NCBI RefSeq assembly: GCF_040869045.1
Contig: NC_090321.1
Coordinates: forward strand, 79,331,183-79,395,182
DNA from: Eurosta solidaginis
Taxonomy: Eukaryota; Arthropoda; Insecta; Diptera; Tephritidae
Reading direction: 5' to 3'
DNA: 64,000 nucleotides
Shown here: piece by piece, positions 1-11,039 of the stretch
How positions within the stretch are numbered: the stretch's first letter is position 1
Layout of the letters: each line of letters starts with the position of its first letter
Position numbers and translations under genes: made by a program
The notes under the pieces: model-generated
Told to the model about the DNA's origin: nothing
Database searches by the model: none
What the model saw: the letters and a program-made list of their open reading frames with translations, nothing else

Positions 1-1977
1 TGAGAGACTCATGCACCAGGTACTGAAAGGACTACATTGGAAAACATGCTTGGTGTACCTGGACGACATCATCGTATTGGGCAAGAACTTTGATGAACAT
101 CTTAAGAACTTGGAGGAAGTTTTCCAGAGAATAGCTGGCGCTGGTCTGAAGTTAAGTCCCAAACAGTGTGCGCTGTTTAAAAAGGAAGTCAATTATTTGG
201 GTCACAAGGTAACGACAGAGGGCATCTGCACTGCGAACGAAAAAATAGAGGCTGTACAGGATTGGCCAAGACCACAGAATCTACATGAATTGAGAAGTTT
301 TCTTGGGCTGTGCACATATTACCGCCGATTTGTACCAAATTTTTCCAGCGTAGCCCATAGCCTCCATGAGCTTACAAGAAAAAACAAAGCTTTTGAATGG
401 AAGAAGGAGCAAGAAGTGGCTTTCCAAACATTGAAGGAGCGTTTGTGCACTGCCCCAATGTTAGCATATCCGATTCCAGGAGCAACATTTATTCTAGATA
501 CAGATGCAAGTGGATATGCTATAGGAGGCGTTTTATCACAACTGGTCGATGGACAGGAGAAGGTAGTTGCATATTACAGCCGTTCGATTGGAAAACCAGA
601 GAGGAACTACTGTGTTACGCGGAGAGAGCTGTTGGCATTGGTAGAGTGCATTAAACATTTTCACAAATACCTCTACGGCCAGCGATTCCATGTCAGGACA
701 GATCACGCAGCATTGAAATGGCTTCTGCAGTTCCGTAAGGACAATTGGCACGGTGGATCGAGCGACTTCAAAGCTATGACTTTTCCATTGAGCATCGAAA
801 AGGTAGTACCCATGGAAATGCCGATGCAATGTCACGAAGGCCATGTAGTTTGGAATGCAAGCACTGTTCAAAGGCCGAGGCTAAAGAACACATTATAGAT
901 GTCCGGCTAATGACTATAACGTGTACGGATGAATGGGACAAGGAACAACTAAGAAAGTGTCAGCTAGAAGATACAGATCTGTCACATGTTATGCAAGGGC
1001 TCGAACGAAACGAAAGACCAAGCAGAGAGGATATGTCAGCAGAGAGTCCCATTGCGAAGTCATATTGGGCACAGTGGAACAGTTTGGAATTGATATCCGG
1101 TTGCTTGCATCGAGTATGGGAGAGTGAGGATGGTCAGTGCAAGAAGAAACTTATAGTTGTTCCCAGAAAGAGGATTCCTGACGTGCTCAGCGAGTTGCAC
1201 AATGGTCCAAGTGGAGGCCATCTTGGAATCACGAAGACACTCGAGAAAATTAAGCAGAGATTCTATTGGGTTGGTTGCCGTCAGTCGGTCACCGAGTGGA
1301 TTGCCAATTGCGAGGTATGCAACAGAGCGAAAGGGCCCAAAACCCGAAGTCGTGGCCAGATGAAGCAGTATATTTCAGGTGCACCATTTGAAAGGATCGC
1401 CATGGATGTCGCAGGTCCATTTCCTACTAGCAACCGCGGAAACAAATACGTACTGGTGGTTATGGATTATTTCAGTAAATGGCCAGAGGTATACCCAATC
1501 CCAAACCAAGAAGCAGAAACAGTAGCAGAAGTGGTTAAAAACGAATGGGTTGCAAGGTATGGTGTACCAATGGAGTTACATTCTGACCAAGGCAGGAATT
1601 TTGAATCAGCTGTGTTCCAAGAACTGTGCAAGAAGTTGGGCATTCGAAAAACACGGACAACTGCATTGCATCCTCAGTCCGATGGTATGGTGGAACGTTT
1701 CAATAGAACATTGGAGGAGCATTTAAGGAAAGTAGTCGACAAGTACCATAAGGACTGGGATACACACATATCATTATTCTTGATGGCCTACCGATCGGCA
1801 GTACATGACACAACGGGCCAAACTCCCGCGAAGGTAATTTTTGGCAATGACCTTCGACTGCCAGCTGATTTGAAGTATGGGATAGATGCCGATGCGGAGA
1901 GGAATGTCAAGAAATCCACTGATGTCTTAGAAGAAGAGCTGAGAGAGATACACGATCTGGTAAGGCAACGAGCAAAG
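1..1977 (+). pseudogene. pol: Ty3/gypsy pol remnant (RT, RNase H, integrase), frameshifted
   Basis: This is the 3' part of a gypsy-type polyprotein, cut by the window start. The first frame (from base 11) shows the RT catalytic YLDD box near base 56, the connection region, and RNase H with a FILDTDASGYAIGG stretch ending near 730. Reading then has to shift frame around 731-741, where a few bases are missing before a GQLARWIE stretch, and continues to 1992. The second frame holds the integrase: an H..H..C..C zinc-binding part (about 1195-1320) and a DDE core with D in MDVAGP, D in HSDQGRN and E in MVERFNR. Retroviral-type integrases normally continue past the RQRAK segment, but here the frame runs straight into LTR sequence at 1978 with no polypurine tract, so the C-terminus is lost. 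The frameshift makes it non-functional. The 412/CsRn1-like affinity is a guess; the gypsy assignment is secure. Confidence 0.93.
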
Positions 1978-2639
1978 TGTTACGAATATTAGCAAAACTA
2001 AGGAGTGCTGCCAGCTCTAAGGCGATCTAAGCAGTGACGTGAATGCACATCAATAATTCAATCATTATGTATCTACATAAACGAATCAATAATTACGTCT
2101 ACACATATGTACACATTCCGACGAGCAACATTTACATACAAGGCAGCGAGAGATGAGATGTCACACACCGATGAATTTACTTATACGCTTATGTGTGTGC
2201 GGGAGACTGTAAACTATAAACACATGCATATACCTTATCTGAGTTGTCACAAGAGAGAGCAATAATTTGTGCACGTAGTTGTGGCTGGCGATTTTGTAGC
2301 CGAAACAACTAGTAACTTCTGGAAATCGAAGAGCCTAGAAGTATGCAGCGTAAACTATAAAAGCGATGCAGGCGAGTAAGAAGTAATTCAGTTTGATTTG
2401 AATTGTCAAGCAGTTACGAGTAAGACGATATCTAGCGAGCAATAGCACTATTATTTTGAAAGTCAGTTTCCTTTAAGATATGAGTTTGGTTATTAAGCTA
2501 TTCGTTGCACAGTTTGAGTGTTATTGTGAAGTATTTTAACAAGTAAGGAAGGCTAAGTTCGGGTGTAACCGAACATAACATACTCAGTTGAGAGCTATGG
2601 AGACAAAATAAGGAAAATCAATCTGGGGTAACCCTGGAA

Positions 2640-4290
2640 TGTACAACCACAACATGTGTATCAAATGAAAGGTATTAAAGAGTATTTTAAGAGAGAGTAG
2701 GCCATAGTTCTATGGATGAACGCCATTTAGGGATATCGCCATAAAGGTAGACCAGGGCTGACTCTAGAATTTGTTTGTACGATATGGGTTTCAAATGAAA
2801 GGTGTTACTGAGCATTTTAAGAGGGAGTGGGCCTTAGGTCTATCGGTGGACGCCTTTTCGAGATGTCCCCATTAAGGTGGACCAGGGGTGATTCTATAAT
2901 GTGTTTGTACGATATGGGTATCAAATGAAAGCTGTTAATGAGTATTTTGAAAAGGAGTGATCCTTAGTTCCATAGGGGGTGTTCCACCAGGGGTGTCTGT
3001 ACGATATGTGCATCAAACGAAAGGTGTTACTGAGCATTTTAAGAGGGAGTGGGCATTAGGTCTATAGGTGGACGCCCTTTCGAGATATCGCCATTAGGGT
3101 GGGCCAGGGGTGACTCTAGAATGTTTGTACGATATGGGTATCAAACGAAAGGTGTTACTGAGCATTTTAAGAGGGAGTGGGCATTAGGTCTATAGGTGGA
3201 CGCCTTTTCGAGATATCGCCATTAGGGTGGGCCAGGGTGACTCTAGAATGTGTTTGTACGATATGGGTATCAAATGAAAGGTGGTAATGAGTATTTTAAA
3301 AGGGAGTAATCCTTAGTTCTATAGGTGGACGCCTTTTCGAGATATCGCCATTAGGGTGGGCCAGGTGTGACTCTAGAATGTTTGTACGATATGGGTATCA
3401 AACGAAAGGTGTTACTGAGCATTTTAAGAGGGAGTGGGCATTAGGTCTATAGGTGGACGCCTTTTCGAGATATCGCCATTAGGGTGGGACAGGGGTGACT
3501 CTAGAATGTTTGTACGATATGGGTATCAAACGAAAGGTGTTACTGAGCATTTTAAGAGGGAGTGGACATTAGGTCTATAGGTGGACGCCTTTTCGAGATA
3601 TCGCCATTAGGGTGGGCCAGGGGTGACTCTAGAATGTTTGTACGATATGGGTATCAAACGAAAGGTGTTACTGAGCATTTTAAGAGGGAGTGGACATTAG
3701 GTCTATAGGTGGACGCCTTTTCGAGATATCGCCATTAGGGTGGGCCAGGGTGACTCTAGAATGTGTTTGTACGATATGGGTATCAAATGAAAGGTGGTAA
3801 TGAGTATTTTAAAAGGGAGTAATCCTTAGTTCTATAGGTGGACGCCTTTTCGAAATATCGCCATTAGGGTGGGCCAGGTGTGACTCTAGAATGTTTGTAC
3901 GATATGGGTATCAAACGAAAGCTGTTACTGAGCATTTTAAGAGGGAGTGGGCATTAGGTCTATAGGTGGACGCCTTTTCGAGATATCGCCATTAGGGTGG
4001 GCCAGGGGTGACTCTAGAATGTTTGTACGATATGGGTATCAAACGAAAGGTGTTACTGAGCATTTTAAGAGGGAGTGGACACTAGGTCTATAGGTGGACG
4101 CCTTTTCATGATATAGCCATTAGGGTGGGCCAGGGGTGACTCTAGAATGTTTGTACGGTATGGGTATCAAACGAAAGGTGTTACTGAGCATTTTAAGAGG
4201 GAGGGGGCATTAGGTCTATAGGTGGACGCCTTTTCGAGATATCGCCATTAGGGTGGGACAGGGGGGACTCTGGTATGTTTTTGTACGATA
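2640..4290 (-). repeat. 128-bp tandem array inside HINE-A copy 1 (about 13 units)
   Basis: Each unit carries TTTGTACGATATGGGTATCAA, then AAAGGTGTTA, GGTGGACGCCTTTTC and GATATCGCC. The phrase TGTACG recurs at 3383, 3511 and 3639, exactly 128 bp apart. Subtypes differ by diagnostic words: ACTGAGCATTTTAAGAGGG versus GGTAATGAGTATTTTAAAAGGG. Confidence 0.92.
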
Positions 4291-5560
4291 TGGATATCAA
4301 ATTAAAGGTATTAATGAGGGTTTTAAAAGCGAGTGGCCCTTAGATGTATATGTGAAGGCGTTCTCGCGATATCGACCAAAATGTGGACCAGGTGATCCAG
4401 AAAATCATCTGTCGGGTACTGCTAATTTATTTATATATGCAATACCACTAACAGTATTCCTGCCAAGATTCCAAGGGCTGTTGATTTCGCCTTGTAGAAC
4501 TTTTTCATTTTCTTCTACTTAATATGGTAGGTGTCACACCCATTTTACAAAGGTTTTTCCAAAGTTATATTTTGCGTCAATAAACCAATCCAGTTACCAT
4601 GTTTCATCCCTTTTTTCGTGTTTGGTATAGAATTATGGCATTTTTTTCATTTTTCGTAATTTTCGATATCGATAAAGTGGGCGTGGTTATGGTCAGATTT
4701 CGCCCATTTTTTATACCAAGAAAAAGTGAGCTCAGGTAAGTACGTGGGATAAGTTTAGTAAAGATATATCGGATTTTGCTCAAGTTATTGTGTTAATGGC
4801 CGAGCGGAAGGACAGACGGTGGACTGTGTATAAAAACTGGGCGTGGCTTCCACCGATTTCGCCCATTTTCACAGAGAACAGTTACCGTCATAGAATCTAT
4901 GCTCCTACCAAATTTGAGAAGGATTGGTAAATTTTTGTTCGACTTATGGCAATAAAAGTATTCTAGACAAACTAAATGAAAATGGGCGGAGCCACGCCCA
5001 TTTTGAAATTTTCTTTTATTTTTGTATTTTGTTGCATCATATCATTACTGGAGTTGAATTTTGACTTAATTTACTTATATACAGTAAAGATATTAAATTT
5101 TTTGTTAAAATTTGAATTTTAAAAATTTTTTTTTTAAAAAGTGGGCGTGTTCTTCATCCAATTTTGCTAATTTTTATTTAGCACATATAGAGTAATAGTA
5201 GTAACGTTCCTGCCAAATTTCATCATGATATCTTCAACGACTGCCAAATTACAGCTTGCAAAACTTTGAAATTACCTTCTTGTAAAAGTGGGCGGTGCCA
5301 CGCCCATTGTCCAAAATCTTACTAATTTTCTATTCTGCGTCATAAGTTCAACCCATCTACCAAGTTTCGTCGCTTTATCTGTCTTTTGTAATGAGTTATC
5401 GCACTTTTTCGGTTTTTCGAAATTTTCGATATCGAAAAAGTGGGCGTGGTTATAGTCCGATATCGTTCATTTTAAATAGCGATCTGAGATGAGTGCTCAG
5501 GAACCTACATACCAAATTTCATCAAGATACCTCAAAATTTACTCAAGTTATCGTGTTAAC

Positions 5561-5593
5561 GGACGGACGGACGGACGGACGGACGGACGGACA
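5561..5593 (+). repeat. (GGAC)n microsatellite in HINE-A copy 1
   Basis: About eight GGAC tetramers sit directly before an ACATGGCTCAATCAAA word. The reverse complement is (GTCC)n preceded by GAGCCAT, the (GTCY)n proto-microsatellite next to a conserved core known from dipteran mini-me/DINE-1 elements. Confidence 0.95.
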
Positions 5594-5849
5594 TGGCTCA
5601 ATCAAATTTTTTTTCGATCCTGATTATTTTGATATATGGAAGTCTATATCTATCTCGATTCCTTTATATATGTACAACCAACCGTTATCCAATCAAACTT
5701 AATATACTCTGTGAGCTCTGCTCAACTGAGTATAATAAAGGCCATTTTTCCGTTATTCAATATTGGAGTTATTTATTCAACAGTTTAGCGATACGATCCT
5801 AGCAAAAGGGCAAATAAGAGGATTTGCAAATAAAAATTCGTTACAATAT

Positions 5850-6361
5850 TGTTACGAATATTAGCAACACTAAGTGGTACTGCCATCTCTAAGCCGATGC
5901 TAAGCAGTGACGTGAATGCACATCAATAATTCAATCAATATGCCTACACATATGTACGTATACGCAGCGGAAAAGCAACAAACACATGCAGATATCTTAT
6001 ATGAGATATGCAATTATAATTGTGGAAGTGTCGCTCACAAACACACACGCATATGAGAGCTATACACGTACATCTGTAGTTATAATTATAACAGATAACC
6101 AACTAGTAGATTCGAGAACAGAAGCGCCTAGAAGATGCAACGAGGAAATCAAAGAGTATAAAAGGCCTCAACAATAGAGGCGCTACAATCAGTTTTGATT
6201 AACCACGCAATCTGTCGGGAAATAGTAGAGTTATTTATTGTGAAGTACTTTAATAAAGGCCATTTTGCATTATTAAATATTGCAGTTATTTATTCAACAG
6301 TTTAGTGATTCGAACTTAGCAGAAGGTTGCAAATAAGAGGATTTGCAGTAAATTCGTTACA
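5850..6361 (+). mobile_element. Solo LTR (copy 2) of the TGTTACGAA family
   Basis: A 512-bp LTR from TGTTACGAATATT to TTCGTTACA with a perfect 4-bp duplication ATAT at 5846-5849 and 6362-6365. It aligns over its length with copy 1 and with the minus-strand copy at 16011-16607, with internal deletions. No internal retrotransposon sequence follows, so it is a recombined solo LTR. It sits only 4 bp downstream of copy 1, having used the ATAT that borders copy 1. Confidence 0.92.
6157..6257 (+). promoter_or_regulatory. LTR TATA box and polyadenylation signal
   Basis: TATAAAAGG lies at 6157-6165 and AATAAA at 6252-6257, about 90 bp apart, in the order expected of U3/R in an LTR. The other copies hold the same pair: 2356 plus the HINE-disrupted signal in copy 1, and near 16285 on the minus strand in copy 3. 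Confidence 0.6.
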
Positions 6362-6439
6362 ATATACACACCTACATATGTTAAACCGCAAGCAGCCAAG
6401 TTGACTGTTGAGTATGATTCTGTATATCGATCCAAAATA

Positions 6440-6690
6440 ATAATAATATTGTTTATTCGAGTCATATATCCGGGGAGATTAAGCCCGCTTCTCTTCCAAT
6501 ATGTGGTGTGCTGTGTTTAACTGTTCCCATTGGTTTTTGCCCGCCTGACTCCGAACGCATCTGCTAAGGCAGACGACTTTTTTGCTGAGAAACTTTTCAT
6601 TGCAAAAACACAATCGAAGGATTTGCCAAGCCGCCAAATCTCTTCGATGTAATTTGTTTGCCCACTTTTCAAAAAGGAATAAAAAATATT
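6440..6690 (-). mobile_element. tRNA-derived SINE, decayed body fragment
   Basis: The stretch resembles the body of the complete SINE at 62133-62400: a CTTCTCTTCCAAT word, the GACTCCGAACG word, and the TTGCTGAGAAACTT and CAATCGAAG words that it shares with 57015-57262. The tRNA-like head with A and B boxes is not recognisable here, so it is a partial or diverged copy. Confidence 0.55.
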
Positions 6691-8085
6691 CTCCGAAAAG
6701 TTAACCCTGACTACGGCGTAGTCGTTAGGTCCTAATAATTTAGGTTCGGTTTAGGGCTCCGCATTTTTCTTAAATAACTTAATTCAGTGACCTGTAATCT
6801 TTTTTATTTTATTCATTTCGTTGCCGTTTTTTTTTAATATTTCTTAAAATGGGCTACATAGATTTCAAACTGACTAATCCCAACTGTACCCGAAAGGGCT
6901 TAAAGGGGATTAATTATGCCCAAATGTAGACAAGAGAGATCAATCGGAGACCATTCTCTTAGGGATTAATTGCACGATGTGCTACAAGGAATTTCTTGTT
7001 GTTAGGTAAAAACATTTTATGAACATCGTTGTGTTCACCCATCCAACTAATAGGCAATGATGTGTTGAAGTGAATAATAGATCTTAGTTTTTATACAAAC
7101 TTTTTTATTGCTCTCTGTAAATAGTTTCATTAAGCATGTTTCATTAAGCATGTTTCATTTAGTTTTTAATATTTTCTAACATGACAACAACCTTAACTTT
7201 TTTCACACTTTTACAGTACGGGCTAATATAATTTGCTAAACTAAAATATTCGCTTGTCGCTGCCTCGTGTTTTTGATGGGCGCCTAAAAGTAGGCAGCGT
7301 AAAATTTTTACATAACTCATTTTATTTATTGCTAGCGGTTCAAAGCAGCTACACAACACAAGTCCACTCACACAAGCGCACAGTTTGCAAATTTTATTCG
7401 CTTTTATTCATTTGGACGCTGTTTTTTCTTTCTTTGGTTGATAAATAACTCTCTTAATTCCATGAATGGTACTTTTTTATGTAAAGTAGAAACCTTTCAA
7501 AAAGTCTAGATTTTATATTCTGGTGTGACAGAAGGCAATAAACAAAAAATAAGGCACTTTGAGGCGACACTGCTTGTCCCGCTAACCACGTAAATCTTAT
7601 ATTAATTAATCAATTATTCTCCAATGAAGCTCTCATATTAAGGTCGCTCCCAAGCCTTACTTGTTTACATAACGGTGTCTCTCAGGAATGTGATGGAGTC
7701 TAGTTGACAGCTGGGCAAGGAGTTCCAGTAGCGCGGCCATGCTTGATGACGACTCGTACGTCCTTGTTCGTGCACTAAGGGCGACGTGAGTAATGTAGAT
7801 GCGAAATGCGCTAATCAATCCGAGTATTAGCTAGGGAAAAAGAGAAGGATCCTATGGAGGCCAGTTGGGCTCGTTAGGATGAAGGGCTCGCGAGATTGGT
7901 ACCGTCTGTTCACCCTGAGGTACGGCTACAAGCGGCACGCTACATAAAAGTGTAACTCTCACCAATTTCGTAACTGGGTCGTTCGCTGCCAATTAAATAC
8001 CACTTCCAACGATAAGGAAGAACAGGCCTCTTATGGGAACACTTTTCTTTGTCATAAAGACCAGATAAAACGATTGAAGAACTAT
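6691..8085. other. Intergenic, no gene recognised
   Basis: AT-rich sequence with only short ORFs of no recognisable content (for example 7159-7371 minus and 7254-7448 plus). The second half (about 7660-8085) has higher GC and looks like old transposon sequence, but I cannot assign it. Confidence 0.5.
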
Positions 8086-8087
8086 GA

Positions 8088-8330
8088 TTTGAGGAAATGT
8101 ACGTGGAATGTCCGTATACTTTTGAAGGAAGGTTCATTGCTGCCTAATTGACGACGTCCTGAAAACAAAGGCAAGGGTACCACAACACAGAAAATGCAGT
8201 AAACTAGGCAAGGCCGAAGGACATATAACTTACCGCTAAGTACTATCGTTCGAAGCCGCAACGAGACGCTAGCTGCCATTCGCATCAAAACGATATTTTT
8301 AAATATAAGCTACTTGGCTGTTTCCTGAAG
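8088..8330 (+). pseudogene. RTE-like non-LTR retrotransposon, endonuclease start (decayed)
   Basis: The plus-strand reading gives RKCTWNVRILLKEGSLLPN then a stop. This matches the TWNVR-type opening of the APE endonuclease domain in insect endonuclease-reverse transcriptase elements. After frameshifts a LAAIRIKTIFLNIS stretch fits the next conserved part of the same domain. Only the N-terminal endonuclease region remains. It is followed at once by a minus-strand LINE-J piece. Confidence 0.6.
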
Positions 8331-8334
8331 ATGT

Positions 8335-8580
8335 TTTCTTCTTGTAGCACAACATGCCATCGACAACTTCAAGGAAACTTGCAGTTTCAACAGGGTTGGA
8401 ACAAAAAGACATGGGTATTAGAGGCGTTGGTTCAGGTTGTGAATTGCGTATGTTGGTGTTTATTCTGAGTAAATAGGAGTTTAACATATTACAGTATCCG
8501 GATCGAGGTTATGCCAGAGTGACGCGCGTCTCCCTGGAAAGTCTGTTTTCCTCAACTGCGAGTTACGGGTATTTTATGCT
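8335..8580 (-). pseudogene. LINE-J (Jockey/LOA-like) 3' coding fragment
   Basis: On the minus strand this aligns with the 36396-39088 element over the region encoding the last 100 or so residues: the RVTL(A/P)QL..GYCN-type segment, the NSYLLRIN segment, and the PTPL.P.S end with ETASFL. Relics of a cysteine cluster are damaged. The (CAA)n tail is absent. Confidence 0.75.
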
Positions 8581-8825
8581 GAGAACCGGGTTCGCCGTGC
8601 ATAATACATATGCCGATAATATGTCTTTGCTGATTCTCTGTGGATGACTCTGAGGACCTTTTTGTGCTCTTTTCGTTTAAATGGCATAACTCTTTTGTGT
8701 CTTCTTCGGTACTCGCCATCGCCAACACGTAGCTCTGGGAGTACGCCCGAGCATATTTCAACAGGAAGTATTTGCCATATGTCAGTGCGCTGAGCTGAAC
8801 CTTTGACACGGATGCTCCAACGAAA
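8581..8825. other. Unassigned between two LINE fragments
   Basis: About 250 bp with two overlapping minus-strand ORFs of 84-85 codons (8552-8809, 8574-8828). They show no recognised motif. Confidence 0.4.
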
Positions 8826-9500
8826 CAATCGCCATACTCAGTGACAGCCCGGCAGCACTCAAGGCAACGTCGGCGTTCGAAATAAAGTCAGAACCAGTGC
8901 TGTGTGAAAAGCTAAATCAATTAGGAGCACACAACGTAGTACTGTTGGACTGGGTTTCAGGCTACAGGAGAGCCGAGATAAATAAACAGGCGGGTAGCCT
9001 GGTTCTAAAGAGGTTTCTGCCAATTGGCCCACAGGAAATTAGGGGGCATTTATAATTTGAAGAGAGGGTAAAGAGAGAAGAGCACTGGCGCATTGCGCCA
9101 GATTTGAGAAAATCTTAATTACTGTTAGGAGGTTATAGTACAGATCTCTTGAAAAATAACCTAAGAATTTTAACAGCTATTCTTACAGGGCACTGTAGAT
9201 TTAACATCCACTGCAGAAACTGGGAATACAATCGAACAACACATGACGATTTTGTGATCGATCAGCGGAGACGGCTAAACATATCCTCTTGGAATGCGGC
9301 GCAATCTCAAGACGTAGGACTAAGCTTTTGGGCTCACCATAGCCAGAACATTCCCAAATTCAATCCCTCAAGCCAGGATAACTACTAGGCTTCATGAAGG
9401 AAGTCGGCTTGGATGAGGTGCTGTGAAACAGATGAGGGCCCAATAGACCAATGGTCACAGTGCACTCCTCAATCAATTATTTATCTTTCTAATCAACAGA
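8826..9500 (+). pseudogene. I-group non-LTR element, RNase H to 3' end, decayed
   Basis: The plus strand reads SDSPAALKA...SFEIKSEPVL, the middle of a LINE-type RNase H with its D-S-A motif. A damaged copy of the WVPGH box follows (here DWVSGYRR), then NKQAGSLV where the family has N.KAD.LA. Next comes the conserved C-terminal tail ILTAILTGHCR (around 9165) and a Cys-His segment in another frame (RFCDRSAETAKHILLECG). Frameshifts occur at several points. It ends near a (T)ATTTATCTTTCT stretch. Confidence 0.75.
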
Positions 9501-9899
9501 GTTACGAAACATCGTTTACTTTTGATTCTCAAGCCTACGAAATAGACATTAAAATTTTCCTAAATATCGGTCTAGCTGTTTCAGAAGAGTTCGTGTAGTT
9601 TTCGCATTTTGTCACCAATAAGCTAATTTATTAATTTTATTACATTCACCAAACAAATTTTACCTTCTTACTCTCGTTGTTTGCCTTAACCATTTTGCTG
9701 TCACAATAGTTCACCTCTCCCCACAAGTTTGCACCAACGACCAACGGACCAAACTGAAAAGTTTATGTTCACGCAGTAATTGTGAGTATTAACAATGCAG
9801 CTACAGGAATCAACAAGCGACAAAAATCACAACAACAACAAACAATGAAAATTAAAAAGGCAGTACATTATATGAATAACAATTAAAGTCTTGCTATTG
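9501..9899. other. Intergenic, low complexity in part
   Basis: No gene seen. A CAACAACAACAAACAATGAAAATT low-complexity stretch lies near 9820-9855. Confidence 0.5.
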
Positions 9900-10292
9900 T
9901 TATGGATGCATTTTCCCAAACAACCACCCATCGCTCTCGGCCACATCAAACACTCCGCTAGCCAGGGGGAGGAGGGGGGCAACATTTGTGTCAGTAAGAC
10001 GAAGTTTTATTTTATATTGCATATACAATTTTAAATATCTTTCATAGCTTTGGGTACTAAGAGCAGTGTTTTGCAGTGAAGAGGTTGTCTCGTTAGTTGT
10101 AAGGAGAGGAGGAGGATGCAAACGTGACATGGCCACAACACAAACTGTCTGCCCTCGAAGTGTTCTCATTATTGTTGGTGTAGGTTTTCGTATGGCATTT
10201 TGTGTATTTAAATTGCTGTTGTAAGTCATAGTTGTTGCTACAGCTGTTGTTGAATTGTTGTTGCTGCTATTGTTATTGTCGTTTCCGCACAA
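9900..10292 (-). CDS. Hypothetical Asn/Thr-rich ORF (130 codons), possible exon
   Basis: An uninterrupted minus-strand frame starts MCGNDNNNSSNNNSTT, a homopolymer-rich opening typical of fly proteins, followed by about 100 residues of ordinary composition and a stop. Upstream on the same strand are a purine-rich A-tract (10340-10380) and CAA-type runs like a fly 5' UTR. I recognise no domain, see no clear splice sites, and nothing around it is genic. It could equally be a chance ORF in CAA-repeat sequence. Confidence 0.22.
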   Translation of the reverse strand: MCGNDNNNSSNNNSTTAVATTMTYNSNLNTQNAIRKPTPTIMRTLRGQTVCVVAMSRLHPPPLLTTNETTSSLQNTALSTQSYERYLKLYMQYKIKLRLTDTNVAPLLPLASGVFDVAESDGWLFGKMHP

Positions 10293-10625
10293 GCAAGCAA
10301 GCTCTAATCACTCTTTCACATTGTTTTTGCTTTTTCTTCTTGTTTGTTTATTGTTTTTTTTTTTTTTATTTGGGTTTTGGTTGATGACTTCTTTTGATTT
10401 GCATTGGTTTCCGTCGAAAGCGTACCAACTGCAATAACAATTGTAAGCTTATCGCGTAGTTTGTAGCAATACCAAGACAATCGTAATGCATTTTTTTGCA
10501 TTTCTTTTCCGATGTTTCCTCACAAAACTTATACGGCTAAGCAACAATATCAGCCGTACTGGAACGATATTCTATAAAAGCTTGCAATTAGTGGCAAATG
10601 GTGAGGACGTTGAATGAGGACAAAA
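10293..10625. other. T-rich low-complexity stretch, no gene
   Basis: A run of 14-15 T around 10354-10368 is flanked by T-rich sequence. A CTATAAAAGC word at about 10570 precedes the Penelope-like fragment; I cannot show that it is a promoter. Confidence 0.4.
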
Positions 10626-11039
10626 CGAAGTGATGTATATTGGAACGATTTTCCGTCATCCCTTGTCAAATTTGGTTTCGAGACAAACCGGTTTCAGCGT
10701 TGTGCTATAATAAGTGTCGATTTTCGTTCGGAAGAGGCACAACTTCTCGAAAAGGGCTTGAAGCACAATATCATGGACCAAAATACAGTAAGAAAAACGG
10801 AGCAGGCGATTGTAGATGCGGAGATCGCAATATCACTGATACCACAGGAGGAACAGGAGCACGCAAGACACATGTGCAGGGAAATAATAAAAAAGGAGGT
10901 GAAAGCACACCAAGGACAAAAAGCTAATGCAGAAGAGAAAACAATAAAGAATCTACGGCATAAACCAAGGAAAAACAATATTTTCGCAACGAAAGCGGAA
11001 AAAGGAAACACCACTGTGCCAAAACCGAAGAACTCATAG
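10626..11039 (+). pseudogene. Possible Penelope-like element N-terminal fragment
   Basis: The plus frame from 10614 to 11039 contains SEEAQLLEKGLKHNI, then an acidic/hydrophobic helix-like stretch (EQAIVDAEIAISLIPQEEQE) and a basic Lys-rich end. LL.KGL..N followed by paired acidic helices is what I associate with the region before the RT of Penelope-like elements, but no RT or GIY-YIG domain follows. Its first 80 bp, with an AAACCGGTTT palindrome, recur at 50591-50700 (plus) and 56352-56455 (minus), so it is certainly a repeat. The family name is tentative. Confidence 0.42.

Larger units (their letters stand above)
2539..5734 (-). mobile_element. HINE-A copy 1 (Helentron-associated, DINE-1/mini-me-like), full length
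   Basis: Read on the minus strand, the element begins TATACTCAGTTGAG, followed by a (GTCC)n microsatellite, a unique region of about 1.2 kb with recurring CCACGCCC boxes, and about 13 tandem units of about 128 bp. It ends with the inverted repeat CTCAACTGAGTAT, a GTTCGG/CCGAAC hairpin and TTACTTGT. It has no target duplication and lies between two A residues (T|T on its own strand). The intact LTR at 5850-6361 shows the uninterrupted sequence. These are the hallmarks described for Helentron-associated non-autonomous elements. It encodes no protein that I can recognise. Confidence 0.88.
1978..5845 (+). mobile_element. LTR copy 1 of the TGTTACGAA family, split by a HINE-A insertion
   Basis: The LTR starts TGTTACGAATATT and ends TTCGTTACA, so its two ends are inverted repeats of each other. 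About 672 bp of LTR remain once the 2539-5734 insertion is removed. It carries a CTATAAAAG box near 2356 and an AATAAA signal at the insertion point. It has the same orientation as the upstream pol, and its right flank is ATAT, the 4-bp duplication used by the other two copies in the window. Its left flank does not match, so it is probably the 3' LTR of the upstream gypsy element after an internal deletion, with the 5' LTR outside the window (inference). Confidence 0.85.

Noticed and set aside
2640..4290. CRISPR-like array
   Set aside because: Units are head-to-tail 128-bp repeats with no spacers between them, and the context is a eukaryotic transposon.
1..6361. A complete retrovirus-like element with envelope gene
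   Set aside because: No envelope frame follows pol; the sequence goes from a truncated integrase directly to LTR.
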